From assembly GCA_030536555.1 (NCBI GenBank), contig JAUNPU010000001.1:1-64000 (forward strand): a DNA stretch of 64,000 nt. The letters run 5' to 3'. The DNA comes from Eubacteriales bacterium (lineage in GTDB: Bacteria > Bacillota > Clostridia > Lachnospirales > Lachnospiraceae). How positions within the stretch are numbered: the first letter of the stretch is position 1; each line of letters starts with the position of its first letter. The position numbers and the translations under genes were made by a program. The notes beneath the pieces were generated by a model. That model was given only the letters and a program-made list of their open reading frames with translations, did no database searches and was not told the DNA's origin. Below are positions 55,069 to 64,000 of the stretch, piece after piece.

Positions 55069-57021
55069 ATGACTGTGAAAAGTGTATTAGCGCAACCACT
55101 GCAAATCGGACGGATTACTGCGAAGAACCGGATCTGGCTGTCTCCGATGGAGACCAACACCTGTGATGTGAACGGTGAACTGACGGACGTTCAGCTTGCA
55201 CATTATGAGGCTCGTGCCAGAGGCGGCGCAGGTATGATCATTCAGGAGTTCACTGCTGTTGACGGAAACTATACGGTTCGTCCGATTCAGCTGAGAATTG
55301 ATGATGATAAGTATAAGGTAAGACTGAGTCGTCTTGTGGATGCTGTGCACGCATACGGAACTCCGATTATCTGTCAGCTTCATCATGCCGGAATGTTTTC
55401 TTCCCAGGAAGCGGTATCCCCGTCCGGCGTGGCGTGCTTTGAGCTTGGTAAGGGGCATTATATTCAGCCGAGAGTGATGTCGATTGAAGAGATTGAACAT
55501 GCCCGGGATAAGTTTATCGAGGCGGCAGTCCGTGCAAAGGAAATCGGATATGACGGCGTAGAACTCCATGGTGCGACTGCATATCTGCTGGCACAGTTCT
55601 TCTCCGGTTACAACAACAGACGTACCGATAAGTACGGCGGCGGTCTGGAAGGGCGTATGACGCTGGCTCTCGAGATTGTCGGAGGTATCCGCAAGGCATG
55701 TGGACCGGATTTCACAGTTGGATATACGATGTGTTACAATGACTGGCTTCCGGGCGGCGCAAACATGGAGGATTCCATGATTTTCGCACAGCGTCTGGAG
55801 CAGGCGGGCATCACCTATATTGATTTCCAGACGGAAGGAACCTATGAGACCTTTACACTGGAAGACTGTCCCTGCGGTCTGCGCAGACAGCCAAAAGGCG
55901 ACTTTAATAAAATAAAAGAGTTCAGAAACGTGGTACATGTGCCTCTTTCCTGCAGAAGTGCCGGGGAATATGATCCGAAGGTGTGGGAGCAGGCAATCAA
56001 TGACGGATGTATTGATGCAGTTCGGGCAGCAAAGCCGCATCTGGCTGATCCGGAGCTGGTATCCAAGATTCTGTCCGGAAGAGAAGAGGATGTACGCCCC
56101 TGTATTAAATGTGTGACCTGTCTGGGAAGTGCAGTTGTCAATCATATGGCACTGAACTGTGCGGTGAACAGTGGCTGTGCTCACGGAGAAGAACCGGTGG
56201 AACCGGCAGCAGTCAAAAAGGATGTGCTTGTGATTGGCGGAGGTCCGGCAGGACTGGAAGCAGCCAGAGTAGCGGCAATCAGAGGACATAAGGTTACCCT
56301 GTGGGAAAAAGAAGACCATCTTGGAGGCAATATGTATATCGCCTCACTTCCGGTTGGCAAAGATACCTTCATGAAATTCATCCACTGGGCGGATCGTCAG
56401 TGCAGAAAACTCGGTGTGGAAATCTGCCTGAATACAGAAGCAACTGCGGATAAGGTAAAAGAATTAAAGCCGGACGCAGTGATTCTGGCAACCGGGTCTG
56501 TTCCGGTCAAGATTCCGGTGAAGGGCGGAGCGCTTCCGCATGTCGTACTTGCCCAGGATGTCCTGCTTGGCAAGGCAGAGATTGGCAAAAAGGTTGCTGT
56601 GATCGGCGGTGGCGAGGTCGGTATTGAGACAGCGGATATGCTGCTCTATAAGAATCTTGCTGACGAGGTTACAATTGTGGAAGTTATGGACGATATCGGC
56701 CGTGATATGGCAGGAATGGATAAGGCGGATCTCATGGGCAATCAGTTCCCGAAGTATTTCCCGCAGAGATTACATATCATGGTTAATACAAAGCTTGATG
56801 AAGTAAGGGAAAAGAGCATCATTGTAGAAGACCGCAGCTGGAAGCATACAGAACTGGAGGTGGATACGGTGATTCTTGCAACCGGATATCGTTCAGACAG
56901 GCAGTTGTATGAAGAACTGGAAGACCTTGTGGATACGGTTTATGTAGTCGGTGACGCAACACGTCCCCGCAAGATTGTCAACGCAATTCACGAAGGAAAC
57001 AAGTTTGCAAGAATGATTTAA
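55069..57021 (+). CDS. NADH:flavin oxidoreductase, Old Yellow Enzyme with Fe-S and FAD domains
   Basis: A 650-residue three-domain enzyme like 2,4-dienoyl-CoA reductase and BaiCD/BaiH-type proteins. An OYE barrel with FMN (residues 1-345, starting PLQIGRITAKNRIWLSPMET) leads to a 4Fe-4S cluster loop with Cys in CIKCVTCLG and NCAVNSGC. The C-terminal part has an FAD loop VLVIGGGPAGLEAARVAA and an NAD loop VAVIGGGEVGIETADML, ending GDATRPRKIVNAIHEG. It reduces activated double bonds; the substrate is unknown. AAGGAGGA precedes ATG 55069. Regulation by the divergent TetR protein is inferred from the palindrome. Confidence 0.88.
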   Translation: MTVKSVLAQPLQIGRITAKNRIWLSPMETNTCDVNGELTDVQLAHYEARARGGAGMIIQEFTAVDGNYTVRPIQLRIDDDKYKVRLSRLVDAVHAYGTPIICQLHHAGMFSSQEAVSPSGVACFELGKGHYIQPRVMSIEEIEHARDKFIEAAVRAKEIGYDGVELHGATAYLLAQFFSGYNNRRTDKYGGGLEGRMTLALEIVGGIRKACGPDFTVGYTMCYNDWLPGGANMEDSMIFAQRLEQAGITYIDFQTEGTYETFTLEDCPCGLRRQPKGDFNKIKEFRNVVHVPLSCRSAGEYDPKVWEQAINDGCIDAVRAAKPHLADPELVSKILSGREEDVRPCIKCVTCLGSAVVNHMALNCAVNSGCAHGEEPVEPAAVKKDVLVIGGGPAGLEAARVAAIRGHKVTLWEKEDHLGGNMYIASLPVGKDTFMKFIHWADRQCRKLGVEICLNTEATADKVKELKPDAVILATGSVPVKIPVKGGALPHVVLAQDVLLGKAEIGKKVAVIGGGEVGIETADMLLYKNLADEVTIVEVMDDIGRDMAGMDKADLMGNQFPKYFPQRLHIMVNTKLDEVREKSIIVEDRSWKHTELEVDTVILATGYRSDRQLYEELEDLVDTVYVVGDATRPRKIVNAIHEGNKFARMI

Positions 57022-57036
57022 GACTCTTGAAAATGG

Positions 57037-57080
57037 AAATGCCAGACCGGGCAGCAATCTTTGCCGGTCTGGCATTTCTT
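57037..57080. terminator. terminator between the OYE gene and a convergent MFS gene
   Basis: A 14-bp perfect stem AAATGCCAGACCGG/CCGGTCTGGCATTT (57037-57050 with 57064-57077) followed by CTTGTCT. Confidence 0.8.
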
Positions 57081-57095
57081 GTCTGACAGCTGAAA

Positions 57096-58280
57096 TCACC
57101 CCCGCCGCTGTCTCAGCCCCACCGCAAGAATCACAGCCGACACAAGAGACAGGGTCCCGCCGTAAATAAAGGGTGCAGCCGCCCCGATGCTGTCCCAGAG
57201 AATGCCCGCGATGACGCTGGCGGGAAGCAGGGCGATTCCGGCAAGAGTGGAATGGAGTCCCAGCATGGTTCCCTTTAACCGGGGAGGTGCAATCTCCGCA
57301 ATAAATGCCCGCTCTACGCCGGCGGTCATGGCTGTGTAGATGCCGTAGAGGATGAAAATCAGAACCATGAGCGGTCTGGTATGACAGAACGCAAAGGAAA
57401 AGTACACAAGGGAGAAGGTCAGGTAGCCACCTACCAGCAGAGACTTTCTTCCCACCTTGTCGGACAGCTTTCCGCAGGGAATTGCCAGCAGGGAAGCGGT
57501 GATGTTGTAGACAAAATACAGCAGGATCGTGCTGCTGCTCTCAAATCCAAGGTCCGAGGCACGAAGCAGCAGGAAGCTGTTGGAGGAGTTTCCCAGTGTG
57601 AACAGAAAGGTAACAGCCAGATAGAGCTTCAGCTGTCCGTTCAGGCCGGAGATGTTTTTCCAGAAATGTTCTTGTGGTGCCATATGGCGCGGCTCCCGCT
57701 TCTCCTGAATGAAGAAGAAAAGAAACAGTGCAATTCCAATGGGAATCACGGAGAGGGCAAATACCATCTTGTACCCGGTCTCGCCGATATTCCTTACCAG
57801 AAGAAATGCCAGCAGGATGCCCGCGGCGGAACCCGCCATATCCAACATCTTGTGGATGCCGAAGGACTTACCCATGCTGTGCTTGTCGGCGCTTTCTGCC
57901 ACCATCACATCGCGGGGAGCGGTGCGGATGCCCTTGCCGAAGCGGTCAATGACCCGCGCCGCAAGGATACCGGTCCATGAGGCGGCGAAGATCAGGGCAA
58001 TCTTATAGAACACGCCGGTTGCGTAGCCGCAGAAGGCGATGGCCTTCTTGTGCTGAAACCGGTCGCTGATATAGCCGCTGAACACCTTTAACAGACTTGC
58101 AATGCTTTCGGCAATTCCCTCGATGATGCCCACCAGCGCAGGAGTTGCACCGAAGGCGGCAGTTAAGTACAGGGGAATCAGCGGGTAGACCATCTCGCTG
58201 GAGATGTCGGCAAAGCAGCTTACCAGACCCAGCATGATGATATTTCCTGTTCCTTTTTGAAAGGTTTTTTCTTTTGACAT
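57096..58280 (-). CDS. MFS transporter
   Basis: A 394-residue major facilitator with twelve predicted helices. MFS motifs: FADISSEMVYPLIPLYL in helix 1, the loop 2-3 pattern FSGYISDRFQHKK (DRxxxK) and DRFGKGIRTAPRDVM in loop 4-5, then GKLSDKVGRK in loop 8-9, the typical second copy. The closest known subgroup moves sugars or drugs; the cargo is unknown. The start at 58280 has AAGGAGG upstream; the frame extends 14 codons further up with no ribosome site. It stands alone between the OYE gene and a LytTR regulator. Confidence 0.85.
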   Translation of the reverse strand: MSKEKTFQKGTGNIIMLGLVSCFADISSEMVYPLIPLYLTAAFGATPALVGIIEGIAESIASLLKVFSGYISDRFQHKKAIAFCGYATGVFYKIALIFAASWTGILAARVIDRFGKGIRTAPRDVMVAESADKHSMGKSFGIHKMLDMAGSAAGILLAFLLVRNIGETGYKMVFALSVIPIGIALFLFFFIQEKREPRHMAPQEHFWKNISGLNGQLKLYLAVTFLFTLGNSSNSFLLLRASDLGFESSSTILLYFVYNITASLLAIPCGKLSDKVGRKSLLVGGYLTFSLVYFSFAFCHTRPLMVLIFILYGIYTAMTAGVERAFIAEIAPPRLKGTMLGLHSTLAGIALLPASVIAGILWDSIGAAAPFIYGGTLSLVSAVILAVGLRQRRG

Positions 58281-58372
58281 TGTAAGAAACCTCCTTGTCA
58301 GGTTTAAGGATAAGTATAGCACAGGGGGAGAGAAGATTGATTGACAATTTGAGCATACTGCATCCGAATTTC

Positions 58373-58400
58373 TTGATACACAGGAGACACTTGCTATAAT
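58373..58400 (+). promoter_or_regulatory. promoter for the LytTR/GHKL two-component pair
   Basis: TTGATA (58373-58378), a 16-bp spacer and TATAAT (58395-58400). Confidence 0.65.
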
Positions 58401-58472
58401 AGAAACATTATTGTGCTGCTTCCCGGACGGAGGCGGCTGATGCGAAATAGTTTCACGATGGAAAGGAGCGCC

Positions 58473-59180
58473 ATGCTGAATGTAGCGGTTGTGGATGACG
58501 AAAAGAGCTGCACGGAACTGTTGATATCATATCTTGCACAGTTTGCAGCGGAAAAGAAGCGGGAAATACATACGGAGGTATTTTACAGCGGGGAAGAACT
58601 GCTGAACCGGTATCAGCCGCAGTATGATATCATCCTGCTTGATATTGAGATGGGAGAGATGGACGGGATGGAGACGGCCAGGCAGCTTCGCAGTCTGGAT
58701 CAGGACGTCGTCCTTGTCTTTATTACGAATATGGCGCAGTATGCCATCAATGGCTATGAGGTGGGAGCATTGGATTATGTGCTGAAACCCATTACCTATT
58801 ACACATTTTCCGTGCGTTTTGAGCGTGCGATCAGCAGAATCAGGAAGCGCAGACCGGAGGAATTCCTGCTTCCGCTGCCGGAAGGGATGCAGCGTGTTCG
58901 CGTGGATCAGATTTACTATGTGGAAGTTGAAAATCATACGCTCCATTATCATACCCGGGACGGTGTGCTGATGGTGCGGGGATCCCTTCAGAGCGTGGAG
59001 GAGAAGCTGAAGGACAGCCATTTTGTAAAGTGCAATCACTGGTATCTGGTCAACCTACGGCACGTGACGGGAATCAGGAAAAATATGGTGTGCGTAGCGG
59101 GAGACATGCTGGAAATCAGTCGAAGAAATAAGACGGCATTTCTGTCAGCACTGACGGATTATATGGGGATGGAATTATGA
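58473..59180 (+). CDS. LytTR family response regulator (AgrA-like)
   Basis: A 235-residue regulator. The receiver has VVDDEKSC, the phospho-Asp in IILLDIEMGEMDG near residue 58 and YVLKPITYYTF. The LytTR DNA-binding domain runs from about 135 (VDQIYYVEVENHTLHYHT, then FVKCNHWYLVNLRHVTGI). It resembles AgrA, ComE and VirR. ATG 58473 has GAAAGGAG upstream; the upstream open frame lacks a start signal. It overlaps the kinase start by 4 bases (ATGA). Confidence 0.9.
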   Translation: MLNVAVVDDEKSCTELLISYLAQFAAEKKREIHTEVFYSGEELLNRYQPQYDIILLDIEMGEMDGMETARQLRSLDQDVVLVFITNMAQYAINGYEVGALDYVLKPITYYTFSVRFERAISRIRKRRPEEFLLPLPEGMQRVRVDQIYYVEVENHTLHYHTRDGVLMVRGSLQSVEEKLKDSHFVKCNHWYLVNLRHVTGIRKNMVCVAGDMLEISRRNKTAFLSALTDYMGMEL

Positions 59181-60502
59181 TTTGGGAATATACGGAAATT
59201 ACGATTACGATTTGGGCGGCATGCGTGCTGTTTTTGTTCTTTCTGGAGCGAAGAACGTATTTTGAAATCAGGCTGCTGTGCGCGTCCGTCAGCATGACAG
59301 GAATCGTGCTGGTGGGCGGCTTTTTACTGCCTGCTGTATCAGGAGCGGTACTGCCTACGGGGATAACCCTGATGGGATATCTGACGCTCTGTGCAGGATT
59401 TCTCTATGCATGTGCGGATATTACGGTCAAAGATGCCATCTATGGCGGATGCTGGGTGATGATTACACAGCAGATTGCCTACGAGGCAGCATACCTTCTG
59501 TTCAGTCTGATTGAAGTGAATCATCCGGTTGCCGTGGTGGGATACACGCTGATGGTGTATGCAGTCATCTATGGGGTGGCGGCAGTGACCATACTGCGTT
59601 ACATGCCGGAAGAGGGGCACTATCAGGTAGGTCCCCGCCAGCTGGTTTCCTCGCTGGTTCTGATGGGAGTATTTGAAATCCTGTTTGAATTTCTTCAGGC
59701 AGAACCGGTGACCGGATTTGCCAGCATCCGGGTTTGGAATCTGCTGCTGGTTCAGTGCTATTGTGTAACGATTCTGTATTTTCAGAACACCATGTTCAAA
59801 AAGAGCGCAATGAAGCAGGAACTGGAAACCTTAAATCAGTTCTGGCATCAGCAGAAGGAACAGTATGAATTGTCCCGGGAGACCATTGCCCTGATCAATC
59901 ACAAATGCCATGACTTAAAGCATCAGATTGCCGCACTGCGGGCAATCAGCAGTCCAAAAGAGCAGGAGGCATATCTTCATGAGATCGAGGAGTCTGTGCA
60001 GATCTATGATTCTATGGTCAAAACCGGCAATGAAGTGCTGGATACGGTGCTGACAGAGAAAAGCCTGTTCTGTGCGGCGAGTCAGATCAAGATCAACTGC
60101 ATTGCGGATGGACGGCGGATGAACGTGTTTGATCCCATCGATCTGTATACCATATTTGGAAATGCGGTGGACAATGCGGTTGAGGGTGTCAAGAAGCTTA
60201 GCAGACAGGAAATGAGAATCATCGACGTGTTGGTTTATGTGCGAAAGCAGTTTCTGATCATCAATATCATGAATCCGATGGAGAGACCGCTGGAGTTTGA
60301 CAGAGAAGGCGAACTGCCGTTAAGCACCAAGGAGAAGAATGGATATCACGGGTTCGGATTGAGAAGCATCCGGCTCCTGGTTGAGAAGTATAACGGCTTT
60401 ATGAAGATCGATACGGAGAACGGAATCTTTTCCCTGAAGATGCTGATTCCTCTTGATCAGGACGGGGAGGCGACCACTTGCGACAGGACAGAAACCACTT
60501 AG
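59177..60502 (+). CDS. GHKL-type sensor histidine kinase (AgrC-like)
   Basis: A 441-residue kinase with six or seven N-terminal membrane helices (residues about 1-205) and a cytoplasmic GHKL domain. The phospho-His lies in ALINHKCHDLKHQIAALRA, the N box in IFGNAVDNAVEGVKK and the glycine box in KNGYHGFGLRSIRLLVEKYN. It would phosphorylate the LytTR regulator just upstream. AgrC kinases read peptide signals, but no agrB or agrD gene is seen on either strand within this region. A GH2 gene follows 100 bases later across an inverted repeat TTTTCATTCT/AGAATGAAAA (60513-60522 with 60574-60583). Confidence 0.88.
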   Translation: MIWEYTEITITIWAACVLFLFFLERRTYFEIRLLCASVSMTGIVLVGGFLLPAVSGAVLPTGITLMGYLTLCAGFLYACADITVKDAIYGGCWVMITQQIAYEAAYLLFSLIEVNHPVAVVGYTLMVYAVIYGVAAVTILRYMPEEGHYQVGPRQLVSSLVLMGVFEILFEFLQAEPVTGFASIRVWNLLLVQCYCVTILYFQNTMFKKSAMKQELETLNQFWHQQKEQYELSRETIALINHKCHDLKHQIAALRAISSPKEQEAYLHEIEESVQIYDSMVKTGNEVLDTVLTEKSLFCAASQIKINCIADGRRMNVFDPIDLYTIFGNAVDNAVEGVKKLSRQEMRIIDVLVYVRKQFLIINIMNPMERPLEFDREGELPLSTKEKNGYHGFGLRSIRLLVEKYNGFMKIDTENGIFSLKMLIPLDQDGEATTCDRTETT

Positions 60503-60602
60503 GGAAAGTCACTTTTCATTCTGAAAAAGGTCTGTTACTGTATGTGTAGCAGCTGTGAAGGTGCTGAAACGTTAGAATGAAAAAACGATGAAAGGAGAAG
60601 GC

Positions 60603-62588
60603 ATGAGAAAGGTCACAAATCTGAATGACGGATGGCAGTTTACCGGACCGGATGGCGGGAAAGCGGCCGTGAATCTGCCTCATACCTGGAACCATAAAGA
60701 TGGTCAGGATGGCGGAAATGATTACTGGCGCGGAACCTGCAAATACGAAAAAGATCTGCAGCTTCCTGAATTTCAGAAAAAGACAGAGCAGGTGTATCTG
60801 GAGTTTCGGGGAGTGAATGCCAGCGCTGTGGTGTTCCTGAATGGAGTCCGGATCAGTTCCCATGACGGCGGCTATTCCACGTTTCGTGTGGAGATAACCG
60901 ATCTGCTGGATCAGGAGAATCATCTGGTCGTCGAGGTGGACAACAGCGTGAATACAAGGGTGTATCCCCAGAAAGCGGATTTTACGTTTTATGGCGGTAT
61001 CTACCGGGATGTGAATCTGCTGGTGGTCAACCGGAAGCATTTTGATCTGGAGTATTGCGGCGAACCGGGAATCCGGGTCACGCCTGAAGTGAATGGGAAA
61101 GACGGCTGTGTGAGAATCCAGACGTTTCTGGATACCGGGTCAGCAATGCGCGGCTGGGAAGAAGCGGCATTCGGCAGGAAGGACGCGCAGACCGGAGATG
61201 CGGAGCAGGAAGTACGTCTCTTTGTGCTGGATGTAGACGGAGCGATTGTCGCAGAGAGCCGGGGAGTGGACGATACCCTGCTGATTCCGGATGTGCATCT
61301 GTGGAACGGAACAGAAGATCCCTATCTTTACACTGCGGTAGCACAGCTGTACTGGCAGGGCAAGCTGGTGGATGAGATCAAAAGCAGGTTTGGCGTGAGA
61401 AGTTTTTGCGCAGACCCGCAGAAGGGATTCTTCTTAAACGGGAAGCGTTATCCGCTCCGGGGGGTATCGCGGCATCAGGACTGGAAAGGTCTTGGCAACG
61501 CCATCGGAAAAGAACATCACCGCCGGGATATGGAGCTGATCAGGGAAATCGGAGCCAATACGGTAAGGCTGGCTCATTATCAGCATGATCAGTATTTTTA
61601 TGATCTGTGCGATGAGTATGGAATGATTGTATGGGCAGAGATTCCTTACATATCAGAGCATATGCCGGAGGGACGGAGCAATACCATAAGTCAGGCAAAA
61701 GAACTGGTGGTGCAGAATTATAATCACCCGTGCATCGTCTGCTGGGGGGTATCCAACGAGATCACCATCTCTACAAAGGATAAAGAGGATATGCTGGATA
61801 ACCACCGGGTGCTGCATGAACTCTATCACAGGATGGATGAAACCAGGCTGACGACCCTTGCTTGCTATGCCATGTGCGGACCATTTAACCGGTCGGCTCA
61901 TATTACCGATCTGGTATCCTGGAATCTGTATCTGGGCTGGTATGTTCCGGGACTGTTCCTGAACGATCTCTGGATGCGGTTTTTCCATTTCTGCTTCCCC
62001 AATCGCTGTCTGGGATATTCGGAATATGGCTGTGAAGCCATGACGAATCTGCACGCTGCAAAGCCGAGACGGGGCGATCATACGGAAGAGTATCAGGCTG
62101 TTTATCATGAATACATGCTGAAGTGCTTTGAGAGAAATCCCTATCTCTGGGCGACACATGTATGGAATATGTTTGATTTCGCCGCGGATGCCAGGGATCA
62201 GGGCGGGGAGCCGGGAATGAATCACAAGGGGCTGGTTACCTTTGACCGGAGAATCAAGAAAGACAGTTTCTATCTGTACAAGGCATACTGGAGTCAGGAG
62301 CCTTTTGTCCATATTGCGGGAAAACGCAGAAGGGACAGGGAGGAGACGAATACAACCATAAAAGTTTACTCTAATCAGTCGGAAGTGGCTCTGTATGTAA
62401 ATGGAAAGCTGACGGAAATCAAGCAAGGCAGCCGTGTGTATGAATTTCAGATTCCGCTGAGCGGAACCGTTGAGATCATGGTTCAGACCGGGGCCTGCGA
62501 GGACCGTGCGCTCTTTCATAAGGTTCAGAAACCGAATCCGGATTATAAGCTGGTAAAGGGGAAATCATCCAGTGCAAACTGGGTATGA
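60603..62588 (+). CDS. glycoside hydrolase family 2 protein (beta-galactosidase/glucuronidase type)
   Basis: A 661-residue GH2 enzyme. The sugar-binding domain opens KVTNLNDGWQFTG and VNLPHTWNHKDGQ; an immunoglobulin-like domain precedes the barrel from about 265 (GFFLNGKRYPLRGVSRHQDW). The acid/base Glu is in VCWGVSNEITIS near residue 385 and the nucleophile in LGYSEYGCEAM near residue 472. No signal peptide is visible, so it acts in the cytoplasm on imported oligosaccharides. The start 60603 follows AAAGGAG at 60591-60597; ATG 60588 lies before it. The GH3 gene follows after 33 bases. Confidence 0.9.
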   Translation: MRKVTNLNDGWQFTGPDGGKAAVNLPHTWNHKDGQDGGNDYWRGTCKYEKDLQLPEFQKKTEQVYLEFRGVNASAVVFLNGVRISSHDGGYSTFRVEITDLLDQENHLVVEVDNSVNTRVYPQKADFTFYGGIYRDVNLLVVNRKHFDLEYCGEPGIRVTPEVNGKDGCVRIQTFLDTGSAMRGWEEAAFGRKDAQTGDAEQEVRLFVLDVDGAIVAESRGVDDTLLIPDVHLWNGTEDPYLYTAVAQLYWQGKLVDEIKSRFGVRSFCADPQKGFFLNGKRYPLRGVSRHQDWKGLGNAIGKEHHRRDMELIREIGANTVRLAHYQHDQYFYDLCDEYGMIVWAEIPYISEHMPEGRSNTISQAKELVVQNYNHPCIVCWGVSNEITISTKDKEDMLDNHRVLHELYHRMDETRLTTLACYAMCGPFNRSAHITDLVSWNLYLGWYVPGLFLNDLWMRFFHFCFPNRCLGYSEYGCEAMTNLHAAKPRRGDHTEEYQAVYHEYMLKCFERNPYLWATHVWNMFDFAADARDQGGEPGMNHKGLVTFDRRIKKDSFYLYKAYWSQEPFVHIAGKRRRDREETNTTIKVYSNQSEVALYVNGKLTEIKQGSRVYEFQIPLSGTVEIMVQTGACEDRALFHKVQKPNPDYKLVKGKSSSANWV

Positions 62589-62621
62589 TGCAGGCAACAA
62601 AAGGAAAGGGGAATAAAGATT

Positions 62622-64000
62622 ATGAGAACAGGAAAGAAACCGCTTTGGCGAGGACTTACGGTATTATTTACCTTTGTCTTTTCGCTTACCGTAATTTTGG
62701 GAGTGGTTGCAGAGTCCTACAAAGCAACCATCGATACAGCGCTCGGCACGCTGAGCGAGACCTTCGTGTCGGAGGATTCACCGGAGAATCCGCTGTACAA
62801 TAAGTTCCAGCCGTCAGCCGAACTGCTGAATGCAGACGGAACCGGCAACTCGCATGCATTGATTCAGAAGGCAATCGACTTGAACCGCCAGCAGGCGGCA
62901 GAGGGTGCCGTGCTTCTGAAGAATAATACAGAGAATGGTCAGGGACTTCCGCTGGCTGCCGGATCACAGGTGAGCCTGTTTGGAATCCGTTCCAAAGTAT
63001 CCCTGATCGGCTCCTGCTTCGGTGTTACGGCCAAGGGTCCGTATGTATCGCTGGAGCAGGCGCTGAGCCAGAGCAAAACGGATTTTAAGAACACCATCGC
63101 CTATACATTCAATAAAAATCATCAGACCGGCGAATACAGCCGTGGTATCACCCTGGATTCCTGGAACGGAGACGAGTTTGAGTTCGAGGGCGGCGGATTT
63201 GGCGTCAATCCGGTGATGAGTGAAATCTACGGCAAGCTGAATGAAACCTATCTTCATGCAGAAAACGAAACGCCGGATGAGAACTATAATCCGGGCGAGC
63301 CGTCACTGGAGGAAATCAGCGATGTGAATCCGGCATATGCAGACAGCTTTGCACAGTATGGAGATGCAGCGATTGTTGTAGTCGGCCGCCCAAGTGCAGA
63401 GTCCAAGGACTATCTTCCGGGAAGTGTAGTCGAGGGACTTGGAGCAGAGGAACCGCTGCAGCTTACGGACAATGAAAAAGATGCCATCAAACTGGCGAAG
63501 TCCTGCAGTGACAATGTGATTGTGCTGGTGAACACGGCAAACAGCATAGAGATTGATGAGCTGAAACGTGACCCGGAGATTGATGCGATTCTCTGGATCG
63601 GATTCCCGGGCAGCTATGGTATGCTGGGTGTCTCCGATATCCTGTGCGGCCGCGTCAGCCCGTCCGGAGCCCTTCCTGACATCTATGCAGCCAGCAATAT
63701 GTCAGCTCCTGCCATGCAGAATATGGGCCATTTCCAGTATGCCAACGGGGAGGAGATGTTGACCCGCGGCGCTGGCAAGACTGGCGGCGGAGCAGGAAAT
63801 TATATTATCGAGGCAGAAGGCATTTATACAGGCTATCGCTATTACGAGACCCGTTACTTTGATTCTGTTTTAGGAAACGGCAATGCCACGTCACCGGTAG
63901 GCGCATATGCATCCAAAACCGCGTGGGATTATGAGAAAGAGGTTTCCTATGGCTTTGGATACGGTTTGTCCTATACCACGTTTACGCAGGAGTTTGAAGG
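62622..64000 (+). CDS. glycoside hydrolase family 3 protein, 5' part, with the second domain first
   Basis: The first 459 residues of a gene that runs off the window. A short basic N-terminus and one hydrophobic helix (residues about 9-29, WRGLTVLFTFVFSLTVILGV) suggest membrane anchoring or export. A GH3 C-terminal-type domain then begins at once: AAEGAVLLKNNTENGQGLPL, VSLFGIRSKVSLIGS, AIVVVGRPSAESKDYLPG and AILWIGFPGSYGML, ending FGYGLSYTTFTQEF, the start of the fibronectin-like part. The catalytic barrel normally before this domain is absent, so it should lie downstream, as in the inverted GH3 enzymes of Ruminococcus. No stop is met before 64000. AAAGGGG precedes ATG 62622. Confidence 0.85.
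   Translation, partial: MRTGKKPLWRGLTVLFTFVFSLTVILGVVAESYKATIDTALGTLSETFVSEDSPENPLYNKFQPSAELLNADGTGNSHALIQKAIDLNRQQAAEGAVLLKNNTENGQGLPLAAGSQVSLFGIRSKVSLIGSCFGVTAKGPYVSLEQALSQSKTDFKNTIAYTFNKNHQTGEYSRGITLDSWNGDEFEFEGGGFGVNPVMSEIYGKLNETYLHAENETPDENYNPGEPSLEEISDVNPAYADSFAQYGDAAIVVVGRPSAESKDYLPGSVVEGLGAEEPLQLTDNEKDAIKLAKSCSDNVIVLVNTANSIEIDELKRDPEIDAILWIGFPGSYGMLGVSDILCGRVSPSGALPDIYAASNMSAPAMQNMGHFQYANGEEMLTRGAGKTGGGAGNYIIEAEGIYTGYRYYETRYFDSVLGNGNATSPVGAYASKTAWDYEKEVSYGFGYGLSYTTFTQEFE

Noticed and set aside
60503..60602. AgrD-like peptide gene between the GHKL kinase and the GH2 gene
   Set aside because: No frame with a ribosome site and a cyclisable Cys or Ser segment is present in this gap.

Overview
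The window looks like a chromosome segment of a gut Lachnospiraceae (class Clostridia): sigma-A promoters with 17-bp spacers, strong AGGAGG-type ribosome sites, a CIRCE-controlled groESL, cdaA/cdaR, many PTS and glycosidase genes, tRNAs without encoded CCA, and family-specific proteins (DUF4860, DUF4349, DUF6106-like, DUF4397). No rRNA, prophage, transposase or CRISPR array was seen. The genus cannot be fixed from sequence alone.

Layout. 1-2.4 kb: two G3E (CobW-type) metal GTPases, one with a histidine-rich linker and one fused to a YcgQ-like domain, convergent with a carbamate kinase. 2.6-6.8 kb: CPBP protease, GT2 glycosyltransferase, tRNA-Val and tRNA-Met, a PAP2 phosphatase and a diacylglycerol kinase-like protein. 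6.8-10 kb: ispF-cysS-mrnC-rlmB. 10-15.4 kb: a transglutaminase lipoprotein, then a compact type IV pilus-like operon (PilC, four small membrane or pseudopilin proteins, PilT). 15.5-17.8 kb: an L-lactate dehydrogenase with an insert, tail to tail with a proline-rich repeat/DUF4397 protein. 17.9-19 kb: a hairpin array, tRNA-Thr and a free-standing structured RNA candidate. 19-24 kb: small proteins, glnS, a MocR regulator and a DE/A-rich protein. 24.2-29.7 kb: groES-groEL, a branched RNA candidate, a DUF6106-like protein, guaB and a sugar isomerase-like enzyme.

29.7-35.5 kb: two unknown membrane proteins, cdaA-cdaR (c-di-AMP synthesis) and then HPr and enzyme I of the PTS. 35.6-42.9 kb: polysaccharide polymerase, hisC, AI-2E-type permease, DUF4349 lipoprotein, guaA and apt. 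43-43.6 kb: a low-GC gap with a minus-strand RNA candidate containing a possible pseudoknot. 43.6-48.7 kb: potassium uptake (two RCK proteins and TrkH) with a KdpD/KdpE-like two-component system, followed by a second hairpin array. 49-64 kb: sugar and regulatory genes: RpiR regulator, beta-glucoside PTS and GH1; TetR divergent from an Old Yellow Enzyme; MFS; an AgrA/AgrC-like pair; GH2; and a GH3 cut by the window end.

Two themes stand out. First, c-di-AMP synthesis and a Trk/RCK potassium system, a classical c-di-AMP target, lie in the same segment. Second, the intergenic DNA is rich in structured elements: seven related hairpins with stem TTTTGGACAATTTT in two arrays, one with a paired compensatory deletion; two free-standing RNA candidates with their own promoters and terminators; a branched fold after groEL; and two copies of a hairpin with core GCGCCGGTGACGC. 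These, plus the PilT-only pilus locus, are the best candidates for undescribed biology.
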